A program made the position numbers and the translations under genes. The notes under the pieces are model-generated. The model made no database searches. It had not been told where the DNA came from and saw only the letters and a list, made by a program, of their open reading frames with translations. A stretch of 64,000 nt of DNA from JAIBJN01 sp963699495 (GTDB lineage: Bacteria > Actinomycetota > Thermoleophilia > Gaiellales > Gaiellaceae): positions 124,001 through 188,000 of the forward strand of contig CAVOUB010000005.1 of the NCBI GenBank assembly GCA_963699495.1, given 5' to 3'. How positions within the stretch are numbered: position 1 is the stretch's first letter; every line of letters begins with the position of its first letter. Below are positions 43,696 through 51,680 of this stretch, one piece after another.

Positions 43696-44675
43696 TGAGG
43701 ATCGCCCTTCTCCCCGGCGACGGCATCGGCCCCGAGGTCGCAGCCGCGGCCGCCCGCGTCCTGCAAGAGCTGCCGCTCGACCTCCAGCTGGAGGAGCACC
43801 TCTTCGGCGGGGCGGCGATCCACGCCACGGGCGATCCGCTTCCCCCCGAGACGCTCGCGGCCGCGAAGGGCGCGGACGCCGTCCTCATGGGCGCGGTCGG
43901 CGCGCCGGAGTTCGACGGCGCGACGGTCCGGCCGGAGCAGGGCCTCATCCGGCTGCGCGGCGAGCTCGACGTCTACGCGAACCTGCGGCCGGCGCGCGGC
44001 GAGGGCGTCGACCTGCTCGTCGTGCGGGAGCTGGTCGGCGGGCTCTACTACGGGGCCCGTGGGGTCCGGGACGACGGCACCGTCTTCGACACGATGGAGT
44101 ACCGGCCCGACCAGGTCGAACGCATCGCGCGGCGGGGGTTCGAGCTGGCCCGCGGGAGGCGGAGCCACGTCACCTCGGTCGACAAGGCGAACATCCTCGA
44201 CACTTCGCGGCTGTGGCGCGCGACGGTCGAGAGCGTGGCGGCCGACTACCCGGACGTCGAGCTCGAGCACATGCTGGTGGACAACTGCGGCCTCCAGCTC
44301 GTGATCGCGCCCGGCCGCTTCGACGTCCTCCTGACGGAGAACACCTTCGGCGACATCCTCTCCGACGTCGCCGCGGGGATGACCGGCGGGCTCGGGCTCG
44401 CCGGCTCCGCCAGCCTCGGCGACGGCCGCCCCGGGATCTTCGAGCCGGTGCACGGCTCGGCGCCCGACATCGCGGGGAAAGGGATTGCGAACCCTGCGGC
44501 GATGCTCCGCTCGGCGGCGCTCATGCTCGCGCACGGGCTCGGCGAGCCGGCCGTGGCGACGCGGCTGGAGGCGGCGGTCGACTCCGCGCTCACGACGACG
44601 CGGCCGCCCGATCTCGGCGGCAGGGCAACGACCCCGGAGTTCGTCGAAGCCGTGCTCCGGGCGCTTCAGCCTTGA
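43695..44675 (+). CDS. leuB: 3-isopropylmalate dehydrogenase
   Basis: A 326-residue NAD-dependent oxidative decarboxylase, the third leucine-specific step. It is complete: LLPGDGIGPEVAAAAARVL, the substrate arginines in LRGELDVYANLRPARG, the catalytic arm LVGGLYYGARG with Tyr, VDKANILDTSRLW, the metal residues in LLTENTFGDILSDVAAG, and EPVHGSAPDIAGKGIANPAAM. It therefore covers the activity lost in the degenerate paralog at 34695. GTG 43695 overlaps the ilvD stop by 1 bp. It is the last gene of the operon. Confidence 0.95.
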   Translation: MRIALLPGDGIGPEVAAAAARVLQELPLDLQLEEHLFGGAAIHATGDPLPPETLAAAKGADAVLMGAVGAPEFDGATVRPEQGLIRLRGELDVYANLRPARGEGVDLLVVRELVGGLYYGARGVRDDGTVFDTMEYRPDQVERIARRGFELARGRRSHVTSVDKANILDTSRLWRATVESVAADYPDVELEHMLVDNCGLQLVIAPGRFDVLLTENTFGDILSDVAAGMTGGLGLAGSASLGDGRPGIFEPVHGSAPDIAGKGIANPAAMLRSAALMLAHGLGEPAVATRLEAAVDSALTTTRPPDLGGRATTPEFVEAVLRALQP

Positions 44676-44701
44676 CGGGCGTCCGCCCGGGCCGGTAACG
44701 T

Positions 44702-44783
44702 CCGCCGTTCCGAGTCGCCGAGGACGGCGGCCCGGAGAGGCATTGAGGCCTCAGGAGCGATCTTCGGCTCCTGGGGCTTTTTT
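44702..44783 (+). promoter_or_regulatory. Dual-hairpin antiterminator plus intrinsic terminator before glnK-amtB
   Basis: Three structures follow leuB. P1 (44702-44730): 11-bp stem with one bulged A and a 6-nt loop AGTCGC. P2 (44737-44752): 5-bp stem gaggc/gcctc with a 6-nt loop ATTGAG. Terminator (44748-44777): 11-bp stem with one wobble, then TTTTTT (44778-44783). The 3' arm of P2 (44748-44752) is also the 5' end of the terminator stem, so the two exclude each other. Two hairpins with 6-nt loops, the second having A at position 1 and G at 4, match the target format of ANTAR antiterminator proteins. P1 has C at position 4, so the match is partial. Confidence 0.6.
44748..44783 (+). terminator. 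Intrinsic terminator
   Basis: Stem gcctcaggagc / gctcctggggc (one G-U pair), loop gatcttcg, then six T residues. This is the clearest Rho-independent terminator in the window. It either simply ends the leuA-leuB operon or, given the overlapping P2 hairpin, attenuates read-through into glnK-amtB 23 bp downstream. Confidence 0.85.
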
Positions 44784-44806
44784 CGTGGTCCGGGAAAGGA
44801 GCGGCG

Positions 44807-45154
44807 ATGGTGAAGGTCGAGGCGGTGGTGCTGAGAGAGCGGATCGAGACGGTCATCGAAGCCGTCGAGACGGAGGCCGGTCACGTCGGGGTGACGGTGA
44901 TCGAGGCGGTCGGGCACGGCCGCCAGCGCGGCATCACACACGAGTACCGCGGGCGCATCTTCGAGTCGCGCTTCCTGCCCAAGGCGCTGCTCATGTTCGT
45001 GGTCGACGACAACAGGGCGGACGCCGTGGTCGCCACGATCGTGGATTCGGCGCGCAGCGGCAACGAGGCGGGCGACGGGATCGTCTGGACGTCGCACGTC
45101 GAGAACGTCACCCACAACCGCACTGGGCGCAGCCTGGAGGAGGTCGAGGCGTGA
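44807..45154 (+). CDS. glnK: PII nitrogen regulatory protein (Tyr-51 position is Phe)
   Basis: A 115-residue PII protein paired with amtB, as GlnK usually is. Seen: EAVGHGRQRGITHEYRG (T-loop base), FLPKALLMFVV and RSGNEAGDGIVWTSHVENV (the ATP-binding B-loop GxxGDG region, here GNEAGDG). The T-loop reads YRGRIF, whereas GlnB/GlnK has YRGAEY; the residue aligned with modified Tyr-51 is F52. Uridylylation or adenylylation there is not possible. It may still bind ATP/ADP/2-oxoglutarate and dock to AmtB. SD AAAGGAG precedes ATG 44807. The stop overlaps amtB. Confidence 0.9.
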   Translation: MVKVEAVVLRERIETVIEAVETEAGHVGVTVIEAVGHGRQRGITHEYRGRIFESRFLPKALLMFVVDDNRADAVVATIVDSARSGNEAGDGIVWTSHVENVTHNRTGRSLEEVEA

Positions 45155-46554
45155 TGAGCACACAGCAGCTCGCCATCGCCACGAGCACGGTGTGGGTGGT
45201 CATCGCCGCCGTGCTGGTCATGTTCATGCAGGCCGGCTTCGCCTTCCTCGAGGCCGGGCTGACCCGGATGAAGAACGTCGGGCACATCGCGGCGAAGAAC
45301 GTGCTCGTGCTCGCGCTCGCCTCGATCGTCTACTACTTCGTCGGCTTCGGGCTCGCGTTCGGCGACGGAGGCAACGGGCTCGTCGGCGGCTCGGGCTTCG
45401 CCCCCTCCGTGGACGAGCTCATGGCCGTCGGCACCGCGCCCTTCTCCTGGTTCAGCTCGATCCCCGGCGCCGCCGGCTACCTCTTCGAGGTCGTCTTCTG
45501 CGCCGTCTCGCTGGCGATCGTCTGGGGCGCCATGGCCGAGCGGACGCGCCTCTGGGTGTATTTCGCCTTCGGCGTCGCCTACACCCTCGTCTACTCCATC
45601 GTCTCCCACTGGATCTGGAGCCCGGACGGCTGGCTCTTCGCCCGTGGGATGCAGGACTTCGCCGGCTCGACGGTCGTGCACTACCAGGGGGCGCTCGCCG
45701 GGCTCGCCGGCGCGCTCCTCCTCGGCCCCCGCATCGGGAAGTTCGGCTCGGATGGCAAGCCGAACGCGATCCCGGGGCACAACATGGCCTACACGACGCT
45801 CGGCGTGCTGATCCTCTGGTTCGGGTGGTTCGGCTTCAACCCGGGCTCGACGCTCAGCGTCGACTTCGGCGGCGTCGGCTTCTTCTCGTACGTCGCCCTG
45901 AACACGAACATCGCGGCGGCGGCGGGCGTCCTCGGCGCGGTGATGACGTCGTGGCTCGTGGTGAAGAAGCCCGACCTCTCGATGATGCTGAACGGCGCCA
46001 TCGCGGCGCTGGTGGCCATCACCGCGGCGTGCGCGTTCGTGGCGCCGTGGGCCGCCATCGTCATCGGCTTCGTCGCCGGGATCATCGTCGTCCTCGGAGC
46101 TCTCGCCGTCGAGCGGGTCCGCATCGACGACCCCATCGGCGCGATCGCCGCGCACGGCATGGCGGGAGTCTGGGGAACGCTCGCGCTCGGCTTCCTCACC
46201 GTGCCCGAGCTCGCCTCGAACGTCGCCACCGGCTCGGCAGGCCTCTTCTACGGCGGCGGGCTGCACCAGCTCGGCGTCCAGGCACTGGGTCTCCTGACCG
46301 TCGGCGTGTTCACCTTCGGTGCGTCCTTCCTGATCCTCTTCCTCATGAAGGTGACGGTGGGGATTCGCGCCGAGCCGGAGACCGAGACCGCCGGTCTCGA
46401 CGTCTCCGAACACGGCATGTGGGGCTACCCCGAGTTCTACATCCCGGTCCCGGGCGGCTACGGCACCGAGTCGCACGGGCATCTGCTCGGGCACGGATCG
46501 GCGCGCACGGAAGCAGCGCCGGTGCGTGCAGAGCCGGTCACCGAAGCCGGCTGA
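45151..46554 (+). CDS. amtB: Ammonium transporter
   Basis: A 467-residue Amt/Rh channel with 11 membrane segments. The pore His pair is seen in STVVHYQGALAGLAG and IAAHGMAGVWGTLALG; DFAGSTVVH carries the structural Asp. FLEAGLTRMKNVGHIAAKN and GWFGFNPGSTL are signatures. The cytoplasmic C-terminus runs to about 75 residues with HGMWGYPEFY and a His/Gly-rich tail. GTG 45151 overlaps the glnK stop; ATG at 45154 is equally good. Blockage by the adjacent PII protein is the known control for this pair. Confidence 0.95.
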   Translation: MMSTQQLAIATSTVWVVIAAVLVMFMQAGFAFLEAGLTRMKNVGHIAAKNVLVLALASIVYYFVGFGLAFGDGGNGLVGGSGFAPSVDELMAVGTAPFSWFSSIPGAAGYLFEVVFCAVSLAIVWGAMAERTRLWVYFAFGVAYTLVYSIVSHWIWSPDGWLFARGMQDFAGSTVVHYQGALAGLAGALLLGPRIGKFGSDGKPNAIPGHNMAYTTLGVLILWFGWFGFNPGSTLSVDFGGVGFFSYVALNTNIAAAAGVLGAVMTSWLVVKKPDLSMMLNGAIAALVAITAACAFVAPWAAIVIGFVAGIIVVLGALAVERVRIDDPIGAIAAHGMAGVWGTLALGFLTVPELASNVATGSAGLFYGGGLHQLGVQALGLLTVGVFTFGASFLILFLMKVTVGIRAEPETETAGLDVSEHGMWGYPEFYIPVPGGYGTESHGHLLGHGSARTEAAPVRAEPVTEAG

Positions 46555-46567
46555 GGCCTCCTTTGGA

Positions 46568-46600
46568 GCGCCGGGCGTCCGTCACGCGGACGCCCGGCGC
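46568..46600. terminator. 14-bp perfect hairpin between convergent amtB and leuD
   Basis: A perfect 14-bp stem (left arm 46568-46581, right arm 46587-46600, loop tcacg) fills the 46-bp gap between the convergent stops of amtB and leuD. It can form in either transcript. No T-run is present, so it is a likely bidirectional terminator or mRNA-stabilising structure. Confidence 0.65.
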
Positions 46601-47173
46601 CTATCCGAGGACGCGGGTGTCGACCGGCGAGGGGCGGGCCGCCTCGAAGGCGGCGATCTCGTCGCCGTGCCTGAGGGTGAGCCCGATGTCGTCGAGGCCC
46701 CCGAGCAGGCGGCGCCGGTCGAACGAGTCGAACTCGAAGCGGTACGGGCCGGCCGTCTGCGCCTCGAGGTCGATGGTCAGCTCGGCGCCCGAGCCCTCTC
46801 CGATCAACGCCTGGACCTCGTCCTCGGGCAGCGTGACGGTGAGCAGGCCGATCTTCAGCGAGTTCGTGCGGAAGATGTCCCCGAACGACGGGGCGACGAT
46901 CACGTCGAAGCCGTAGTCCTGCAGCGCCCAGGCGGCGTGCTCGCGAGACGAGCCGCAGCCGAAGTTCCGGCCCGTGAGGAGGATGGTCGCGCCCTGCGCC
47001 TCGGGCCGGTTGAGCTCGAAGTCGGGCTCCTTCGCCCAGTCGAAGAAGAGGAACTCGCCGAAGCCCGTCCGCTCGATCCGCTTGAGGAACTGCTTCGGGA
47101 CGATCTGGTCGGTGTCGACATCCGCGCGGTCGAGCACCGCGACCTTCCCGGTCGTGCGCCGAAACGCCTTCAT
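46601..47173 (-). CDS. leuD: 3-isopropylmalate dehydratase, small subunit
   Basis: A 190-residue swivel-domain subunit of isopropylmalate isomerase. It has VLDRADVDTDQIVPKQFLKR at the start, TGRNFGCGSSREHAAWAL (substrate-recognition loop) and VIAPSFGDIFRTNSLKIGLL-type sequence (VIVAPSFGD). ATG 47173 overlaps the leuC stop by 4 bp. Length and arrangement are standard. leuCD is on the opposite strand to leuA/leuB, separated from them by glnK-amtB. Confidence 0.96.
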   Translation of the reverse strand: MKAFRRTTGKVAVLDRADVDTDQIVPKQFLKRIERTGFGEFLFFDWAKEPDFELNRPEAQGATILLTGRNFGCGSSREHAAWALQDYGFDVIVAPSFGDIFRTNSLKIGLLTVTLPEDEVQALIGEGSGAELTIDLEAQTAGPYRFEFDSFDRRRLLGGLDDIGLTLRHGDEIAAFEAARPSPVDTRVLG

Positions 47174-48576
47174 GCGACCGGCTCCAGCGCGAGCTCGCGG
47201 ACGTCCACGAAGTGGCCGGCGAGCGCGGTCGCCGCCGCCATCGCCGGGCTCACGAGATGCGTGCGCCCTCCGCGCCCCTGGCGTCCCTCGAAGTTCCGGT
47301 TCGACGTCGAGGCACAGCGCTCGCCCGGCTGCAGGATGTCGGGGTTCATGCCGAGGCACATGGAGCAGCCGGCCCGGCGCCACTCGAAGCCGGCGGCCTC
47401 GAAGACGCGGTCGAGCCCCTCCTCCTCGGCCTGGCGCTTCACGCCGGCGGAGCCGGGGACGACCAGCGCGCGCACCCGCGGGTGGACGTGCTTGCCGGCG
47501 ACGACGCTCGCCGCCTCGCGCAGGTCCTCGATGCGCGCGTTCGTGCACGAGCCGATGAAGACGCGATCGACCTCGATGTCCTGGATGGGCGTGCCCGGCT
47601 CGAGCGCCATGTAGGCGAGAGCACGCTCGGTGGCGTCTCGCTCGGCCGGGTCGTCGAAGTCGGCGGGATCCGGGACGACGCCGTCCACGGGGACGACCAT
47701 GCCGGGGTTCGTCCCCCAGCTCACCTGGGGCGCGAGCTCGCGCACGTCGAGCTCCACCACGCGGTCGTACGCCGCGTCGGGGTCGGAAGGCAGCGCGCGC
47801 CAGCGATCGAGCGCCCGCTCCCACTCGGCGTCCTGCGGCGCCGCAGGCCGGCCTTCGAGGTAGGCGAACGTCGTGTCGTCGGGAGCGATCATCCCCGCGC
47901 GCGCGCCGGCCTCGATGGACATGTTGCAGATCGTCATGCGGCCCGACATGGGCAGGTCGCGGACGGCTGCCCCCGCGTACTCGATCACGTAGCCGACGCC
48001 CCCGGCGACGCCGATGTGGCCGATGGCCCCCAGGATCATGTCCTTGGCCGTGACGCCGAGCGGGAGCGAGCCGGTGAACTCGAGGCGCATCGACTTCGGC
48101 TTGCGCTGCGGCAGGGTCTGGGTCGCGAGCACATGCTCGACCTCGGAGGTGCCGATGCCGAAGGCGAGCGCGCCGACGGCGCCGTGCGTCGACGTGTGGC
48201 TGTCGCCGCAGACGATCGTCATCCCCGGCTGGGACAGTCCCAGCTCCGGCCCGATCACGTGGACGATGCCCTCGCGCCCGCTCCCGGTCGCGTAGAGGCG
48301 CACGCCGAACTCCTCGCAGTTTCGGCGCAGCGCCTCGAGCTGCGCGGCCGCGAGATCGTCCGCGGGCCGGTCGTCCGTCGGAACGTTGTGGTCCATGGTG
48401 GCGAGCGTGAGCTCCGGCCGCCGCACCCTTCGCCCCGCCAGGCGCAGGCCCTCGAAGGCCTGCGCCGAGGTCACCTCGTGGACGAGGTGGAGGTCGACGT
48501 AGAGGAGCGGCGATTCCCCGTCGGGCTCGGCGACGAGGTGCGCCTCCCAGACGCGGTCGAAGAGCGTCCTTCCCAT
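47170..48576 (-). CDS. leuC: 3-isopropylmalate dehydratase, large subunit
   Basis: A 468-residue aconitase-type subunit with a [4Fe-4S] cluster. The cluster cysteines occur in FIGSCTNARIEDL and AGCSMCLGMNPD. TIVCGDSHTSTHGAVGALAFG and NRNFEGRQGRGGRTHLVSPAMAAA are signatures. The start ATG 48576 (MGRTLFDRVWEAHLV) is chosen over longer frames because it gives the family N-terminus. An AT-rich patch just upstream could be its promoter. Confidence 0.96.
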   Translation of the reverse strand: MGRTLFDRVWEAHLVAEPDGESPLLYVDLHLVHEVTSAQAFEGLRLAGRRVRRPELTLATMDHNVPTDDRPADDLAAAQLEALRRNCEEFGVRLYATGSGREGIVHVIGPELGLSQPGMTIVCGDSHTSTHGAVGALAFGIGTSEVEHVLATQTLPQRKPKSMRLEFTGSLPLGVTAKDMILGAIGHIGVAGGVGYVIEYAGAAVRDLPMSGRMTICNMSIEAGARAGMIAPDDTTFAYLEGRPAAPQDAEWERALDRWRALPSDPDAAYDRVVELDVRELAPQVSWGTNPGMVVPVDGVVPDPADFDDPAERDATERALAYMALEPGTPIQDIEVDRVFIGSCTNARIEDLREAASVVAGKHVHPRVRALVVPGSAGVKRQAEEEGLDRVFEAAGFEWRRAGCSMCLGMNPDILQPGERCASTSNRNFEGRQGRGGRTHLVSPAMAAATALAGHFVDVRELALEPVA

Positions 48577-48599
48577 CCTCGTATTGTGGCGAATCGCGT

Positions 48600-48614
48600 G
48601 CGGGCTTCGCCCGC
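48600..48614 (-). terminator. Short hairpin after the ferric-reductase-like gene
   Basis: A 6-bp stem gcgggc-ttc-gcccgc lies 20 nt beyond the stop of the ferric-reductase-like gene and upstream of leuC. It has no T-run. It may mark the end of the upstream operon. Confidence 0.35.
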
Positions 48615-48633
48615 GGCAGCGAAGCGCGAGCAC

Positions 48634-49254
48634 TCAGTGTGCGAGGGGCCCGTCCGTGAGTGCGACGACCAGCTCCACGCTGAGGACGGCGGCGAGCCCG
48701 GACCAGAGCCCCAGCGCCCAGGTGGCGACCCGCCGGGCCCGCAGGACCCGCCATGCAGTCAACCCGGCCACCGACGCACCAGCGGTCGCGTAGACGACCA
48801 GCGCCCAGGCAGTGTCACTGTCGGTCCCGGCCGCGATGCCGTGGACGAGCGCGAAGAGCCAGACGGCGAAGTTGAGATAGTGGGCCCGTCTCCAGAACGA
48901 GTACGGAAGGGCCGTCCGGTAGCGATTGGTCACTGCGAGGGCGACGAGGAGCTCGGCGGCCACGACACCCGCGGCGACCGCGACCGGGCTGTAGGGGGCC
49001 GTGCCCGGGACGACCAGATTGACCAGTGAGAAGTCGAAGTAGTCGTCCAGCCAGAGGCTCAGACCGTGCAGGAGCACAAACGCCCCGGCGAGCAGGCCCG
49101 CGAAGCGGTGGACGTCCTGCAGCGCGAACCGGGGCCAGCTGACGTTCGCGCGCCCGGAGAGAAGGAGGCCGAGGACGACCGACGCCGTAAGGAGGACGAA
49201 CGCCGTCAACCCACCCGCGCGGGCCACGTACCAGGCGGCGTTCGCTACGAGCAC
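48634..49254 (-). CDS. Ferric-reductase-like transmembrane protein (heme b)
   Basis: A 206-residue membrane protein with six predicted helices. Two pairs of helix-borne His are positioned to bind heme: LQDVHRFAG / FVLLHGLSL and WRRAHYLNF / FALVHGIAA. This is the pattern of the ferric reductase (FRD)/MsrQ-like membrane domain, without the FAD/NADPH domain. It ends an operon with apbE and a small membrane protein, which suggests trans-membrane electron transfer to an extracytosolic flavin acceptor. GTG 49254 overlaps the apbE stop by 10 bp. Confidence 0.85.
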   Translation of the reverse strand: MLVANAAWYVARAGGLTAFVLLTASVVLGLLLSGRANVSWPRFALQDVHRFAGLLAGAFVLLHGLSLWLDDYFDFSLVNLVVPGTAPYSPVAVAAGVVAAELLVALAVTNRYRTALPYSFWRRAHYLNFAVWLFALVHGIAAGTDSDTAWALVVYATAGASVAGLTAWRVLRARRVATWALGLWSGLAAVLSVELVVALTDGPLAH

Positions 49255-50129
49255 GGAACGGCTCCCTTGTGCCGGTCGGCCGGCTCGGCGTCCTCCCTCC
49301 ACACACGGTTCGTGACGATCTCACGCTCGGCGATGAATCGCCCCGGAAGCCCGCGCTCGTCGAGCCAGTCGGGCCCGTCCGCGCACAGGAGGAAGGCCGC
49401 CTTTGCCGCGACGTCGGCTGCGAGAGCGGTCCCGGCGGCGACCGTGACCTGCGCCCAGCGCGAGCGGCTCGGACGACCTGTGCGCGGATCGATCAGATGA
49501 TGCTGCGGCTCGCCCCCGGACACCCAGCGGCGGCCGGTACTGCCGCTCGTCGCAATGCCGCCGTCCAGCAGCTGGACGGCGCCGCCCTCAGGGAGGGCGA
49601 CCGTGGTCTCGCCGCGCGTCGCCAGGTCGCCCCCGGCCGACACGAACCCGTTCCCCGAAAGCAGCGAAAGCGCCTCGTCGACCGCAGCCGCCTTGACCAC
49701 GCCGTTCAGGTCGAGGCGCGTCCCAGCAGGTCGCGTAAGCAGCCGGCCCGACAGGCGCAGCGAGCGCCAGCATCCGAGAGCGGCCCGGCCGTGCGAGCCC
49801 GTGTCGCCGGCAATCTCCGCGAAATCGCGGTCATAGCCTGCGGCCTCGATCGCCGCTCCGAGCGTGAGGTCGACCAGTCCGTCAGTCGCAGCCGCCGCGC
49901 TCAGGGCCGTTCCGAGGAGCCGGGCGAAGAGCGGCGTGACCGCCACCGTGCCGGCGCCGGCGGAGTTCACCCACGAGAGCTCGCTCTCGGAACGGAAGCG
50001 GCTGAAGACGGCGTCCCAGGCCTCGAAGAGCCTCACGATGGCCCTCAGCTCCGCTTCGGTCGCGCCGGCGACGACGACGCACACGCCCATGGCCTCGAGC
50101 GAAGCGTTGGGGTTCCGGTCAGGAGACAT
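49245..50129 (-). CDS. apbE: FAD:protein FMN transferase
   Basis: A 294-residue ApbE-family flavin transferase, which attaches FMN to Ser/Thr of target proteins outside the membrane. Seen: WDAVFSRFRSESELSWVN, DGLVDLTLGAAIEAAGYDR, LDLNGVVKAAAVDEALSLL, VSAGGDLATRG and HHLIDPRTGRPS with a later ATSGSTGRRW. No clear signal peptide, as in some actinobacterial ApbEs. ATG 50129 overlaps the upstream small protein by 11 bp; a longer start at 50153 is possible. Its target may be the small membrane protein. Confidence 0.9.
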   Translation of the reverse strand: MSPDRNPNASLEAMGVCVVVAGATEAELRAIVRLFEAWDAVFSRFRSESELSWVNSAGAGTVAVTPLFARLLGTALSAAAATDGLVDLTLGAAIEAAGYDRDFAEIAGDTGSHGRAALGCWRSLRLSGRLLTRPAGTRLDLNGVVKAAAVDEALSLLSGNGFVSAGGDLATRGETTVALPEGGAVQLLDGGIATSGSTGRRWVSGGEPQHHLIDPRTGRPSRSRWAQVTVAAGTALAADVAAKAAFLLCADGPDWLDERGLPGRFIAEREIVTNRVWREDAEPADRHKGAVPCS

Positions 50130-50397
50130 GAGTCCCTGCGCTCGGAACGCCACCTCCGGAGGGTGCGATGAATCCTGTCCCGAAGTCGAAGTCGCTGTCC
50201 GGCTGAGTCTCGCCGTCGCCGCCCGAACCGCCGACGTTCGAGGTCACCGACGCGCCCGTCGATCCGGGATGACTGACGTAGCCGAGCACGAGGGCGACGA
50301 GGAAGCTCGCCACCGCAGCCACACCGAGCTTCCTCTTCGCGCCTGCGCTCCGGCGGCGTGCCTCCTCGATTCTGGATGACCGGGTGCTGTCGCCCAC
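50119..50397 (-). CDS. Small single-span membrane protein, candidate ApbE flavinylation target
   Basis: A 92-residue protein: basic N-terminus, one membrane helix (about 24-41), then an extracytosolic Gly/Ser/Asp-rich tail. Directly after the helix it reads PGSTGAS (44-50). The ApbE recognition motif is D-x-x-[S/T]-G-A-[S/T]; all but the leading Asp (Pro here) fit. The gene precedes apbE with an 11-bp overlap and ends the same operon as the ferric-reductase-like protein. No FMN_bind domain is present. It could be a minimal carrier, or the motif may be chance. The start is GTG at 50397. Confidence 0.6.
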   Translation of the reverse strand: MGDSTRSSRIEEARRRSAGAKRKLGVAAVASFLVALVLGYVSHPGSTGASVTSNVGGSGGDGETQPDSDFDFGTGFIAPSGGGVPSAGTHVS

Positions 50398-50559
50398 GTC
50401 TCCTCCTCCTCTCCGTCGGTGAAGTGGCAGTCACGGGTGACGAAACCAGACACCCCTAAGGGGAAGCTGAAAGCGGGCTGAGAGGGGCCTAAGAATCTGT
50501 CGCGCGGCGAGGGCGTAGCTCGGCGCTCCCGGCGGGATCGATCGGATACGGTCGCACCC

Positions 50560-51654
50560 ATGTCCGAGCCCGTGCTCTCGGTTCGAGACCTCAATCGCGC
50601 CCTGCTCGCGCGTCAGCTCCTCCTCGAGCGGTCGAGGCTGCCGCTGGTGCGGGCCGTCGAACGCGTCGGGGGCATCCAGGCCCAGTACGCCCCCTCGTCG
50701 TACATCGGGCTCTGGAGCAGGTTGGAGCGGTTCGCCCTCCGTGACCTCACCCGCGCGCTCGAACAGCGCCGAGTCGTCCAGGGCACGCTCCTTCGCTCGA
50801 CCATCCACCTCGTGTCGGCGGGCGACTATTGGGCGTTCGCGGTCGGCAGCCGCTCGGCCCGGCAGGAGTCGTGGTTGCGCTTCGACAAGAAGCGGATTTC
50901 GAACGCCGACCTGGAGTCGACCGCGAAGTCCGTGCGCGCACAGCTCAGCGGCCGCGTCGCACCCCGCGACGAGCTCCTCGAACTGGCGCGCCGCCGCGAT
51001 CCCGAGCGTCCGACCCATCTCTGGAACGGGCTCAGCGCCTGGGTGGACCTGGTGCGCGCGCCGCCTTCGGGCACCTGGGAACGACGCCGCGCCGACCTGT
51101 ACGCGCTCGCCGAGGACTGGATCGGCCCGCCGTCGGTCACCCCGGGCGAGGGGGTCGACCTCCTCCTACGGCGCTACCTCGCGGGCTTCGGGCCTGCCCG
51201 CCTCGCGGACGCGGCCAACTGGGCCGGCCTGGCCGTCGGCGAGCTCCAAGCCGCAGCCGAGCGCCCCCGGCTGCGCCGGTTCCGGGACGAAGAGGGCCGC
51301 GAGCTCCTCGATCTACCCCGCGCCCCGCTCCCGGACGGCTCCACGCCGGCGCCCCCGAGGTTCCTCCCAACCTGGGACGCGACCCTGCTCGCGCACGCGC
51401 GCAGAACGCAGATCCTCCCGGAGCAGTTTCGCCCGCTCGTCTTCGACACGAAGACCCCCCACTCCGCGCCAACGTTCCTCGTGGACGGGGCCGTGGCCGG
51501 CAAGTGGGCCGTCGAGCGGAGCGCGAAGGCAGCGGCGCTCACGCTCGAGCCCTTCGAGCGGCTTCCGGCAGCCGCGCGGCGAGAGCTGCAGCAGGAAGGC
51601 GAGCGGCTGGTGCGGTTCGTCGAGCCGGACGCCGACTCATACCGGGTGGTCTAG
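50560..51654 (+). CDS. Winged-helix DNA-binding domain-containing protein (HTH_42/YcaQ-like)
   Basis: A 364-residue protein of the HTH_42 type. Signature parts are LLARQLLLERSRLPLVRAVE, the GGIQAQYAPSSY motif (QxQ-like), VVQGTLLRSTIHLVSAGDYW and a C-terminal FLPTWDATLLAHARRTQILP plus FLVDGAVAGKW. The family includes YcaQ/AlkX-type DNA glycosylases (which carry QxQ/QxD motifs) and many untested actinobacterial homologues. The start is ATG at 50560. It lies next to a membrane protein and near lexA, but no SOS box is seen in its own upstream region. Confidence 0.8.
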   Translation: MSEPVLSVRDLNRALLARQLLLERSRLPLVRAVERVGGIQAQYAPSSYIGLWSRLERFALRDLTRALEQRRVVQGTLLRSTIHLVSAGDYWAFAVGSRSARQESWLRFDKKRISNADLESTAKSVRAQLSGRVAPRDELLELARRRDPERPTHLWNGLSAWVDLVRAPPSGTWERRRADLYALAEDWIGPPSVTPGEGVDLLLRRYLAGFGPARLADAANWAGLAVGELQAAAERPRLRRFRDEEGRELLDLPRAPLPDGSTPAPPRFLPTWDATLLAHARRTQILPEQFRPLVFDTKTPHSAPTFLVDGAVAGKWAVERSAKAAALTLEPFERLPAAARRELQQEGERLVRFVEPDADSYRVV

Positions 51655-51680
51655 CGGCCCGCGGCGGTCACAATCCAGGG

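Noticed and set aside
44679..44701. A terminator hairpin in gacgggcgtccgcccgggcc right after leuB
   Set aside because: Short GC-rich stems can be drawn but none is followed by a T-run. The structure at 44748-44783 is far stronger.
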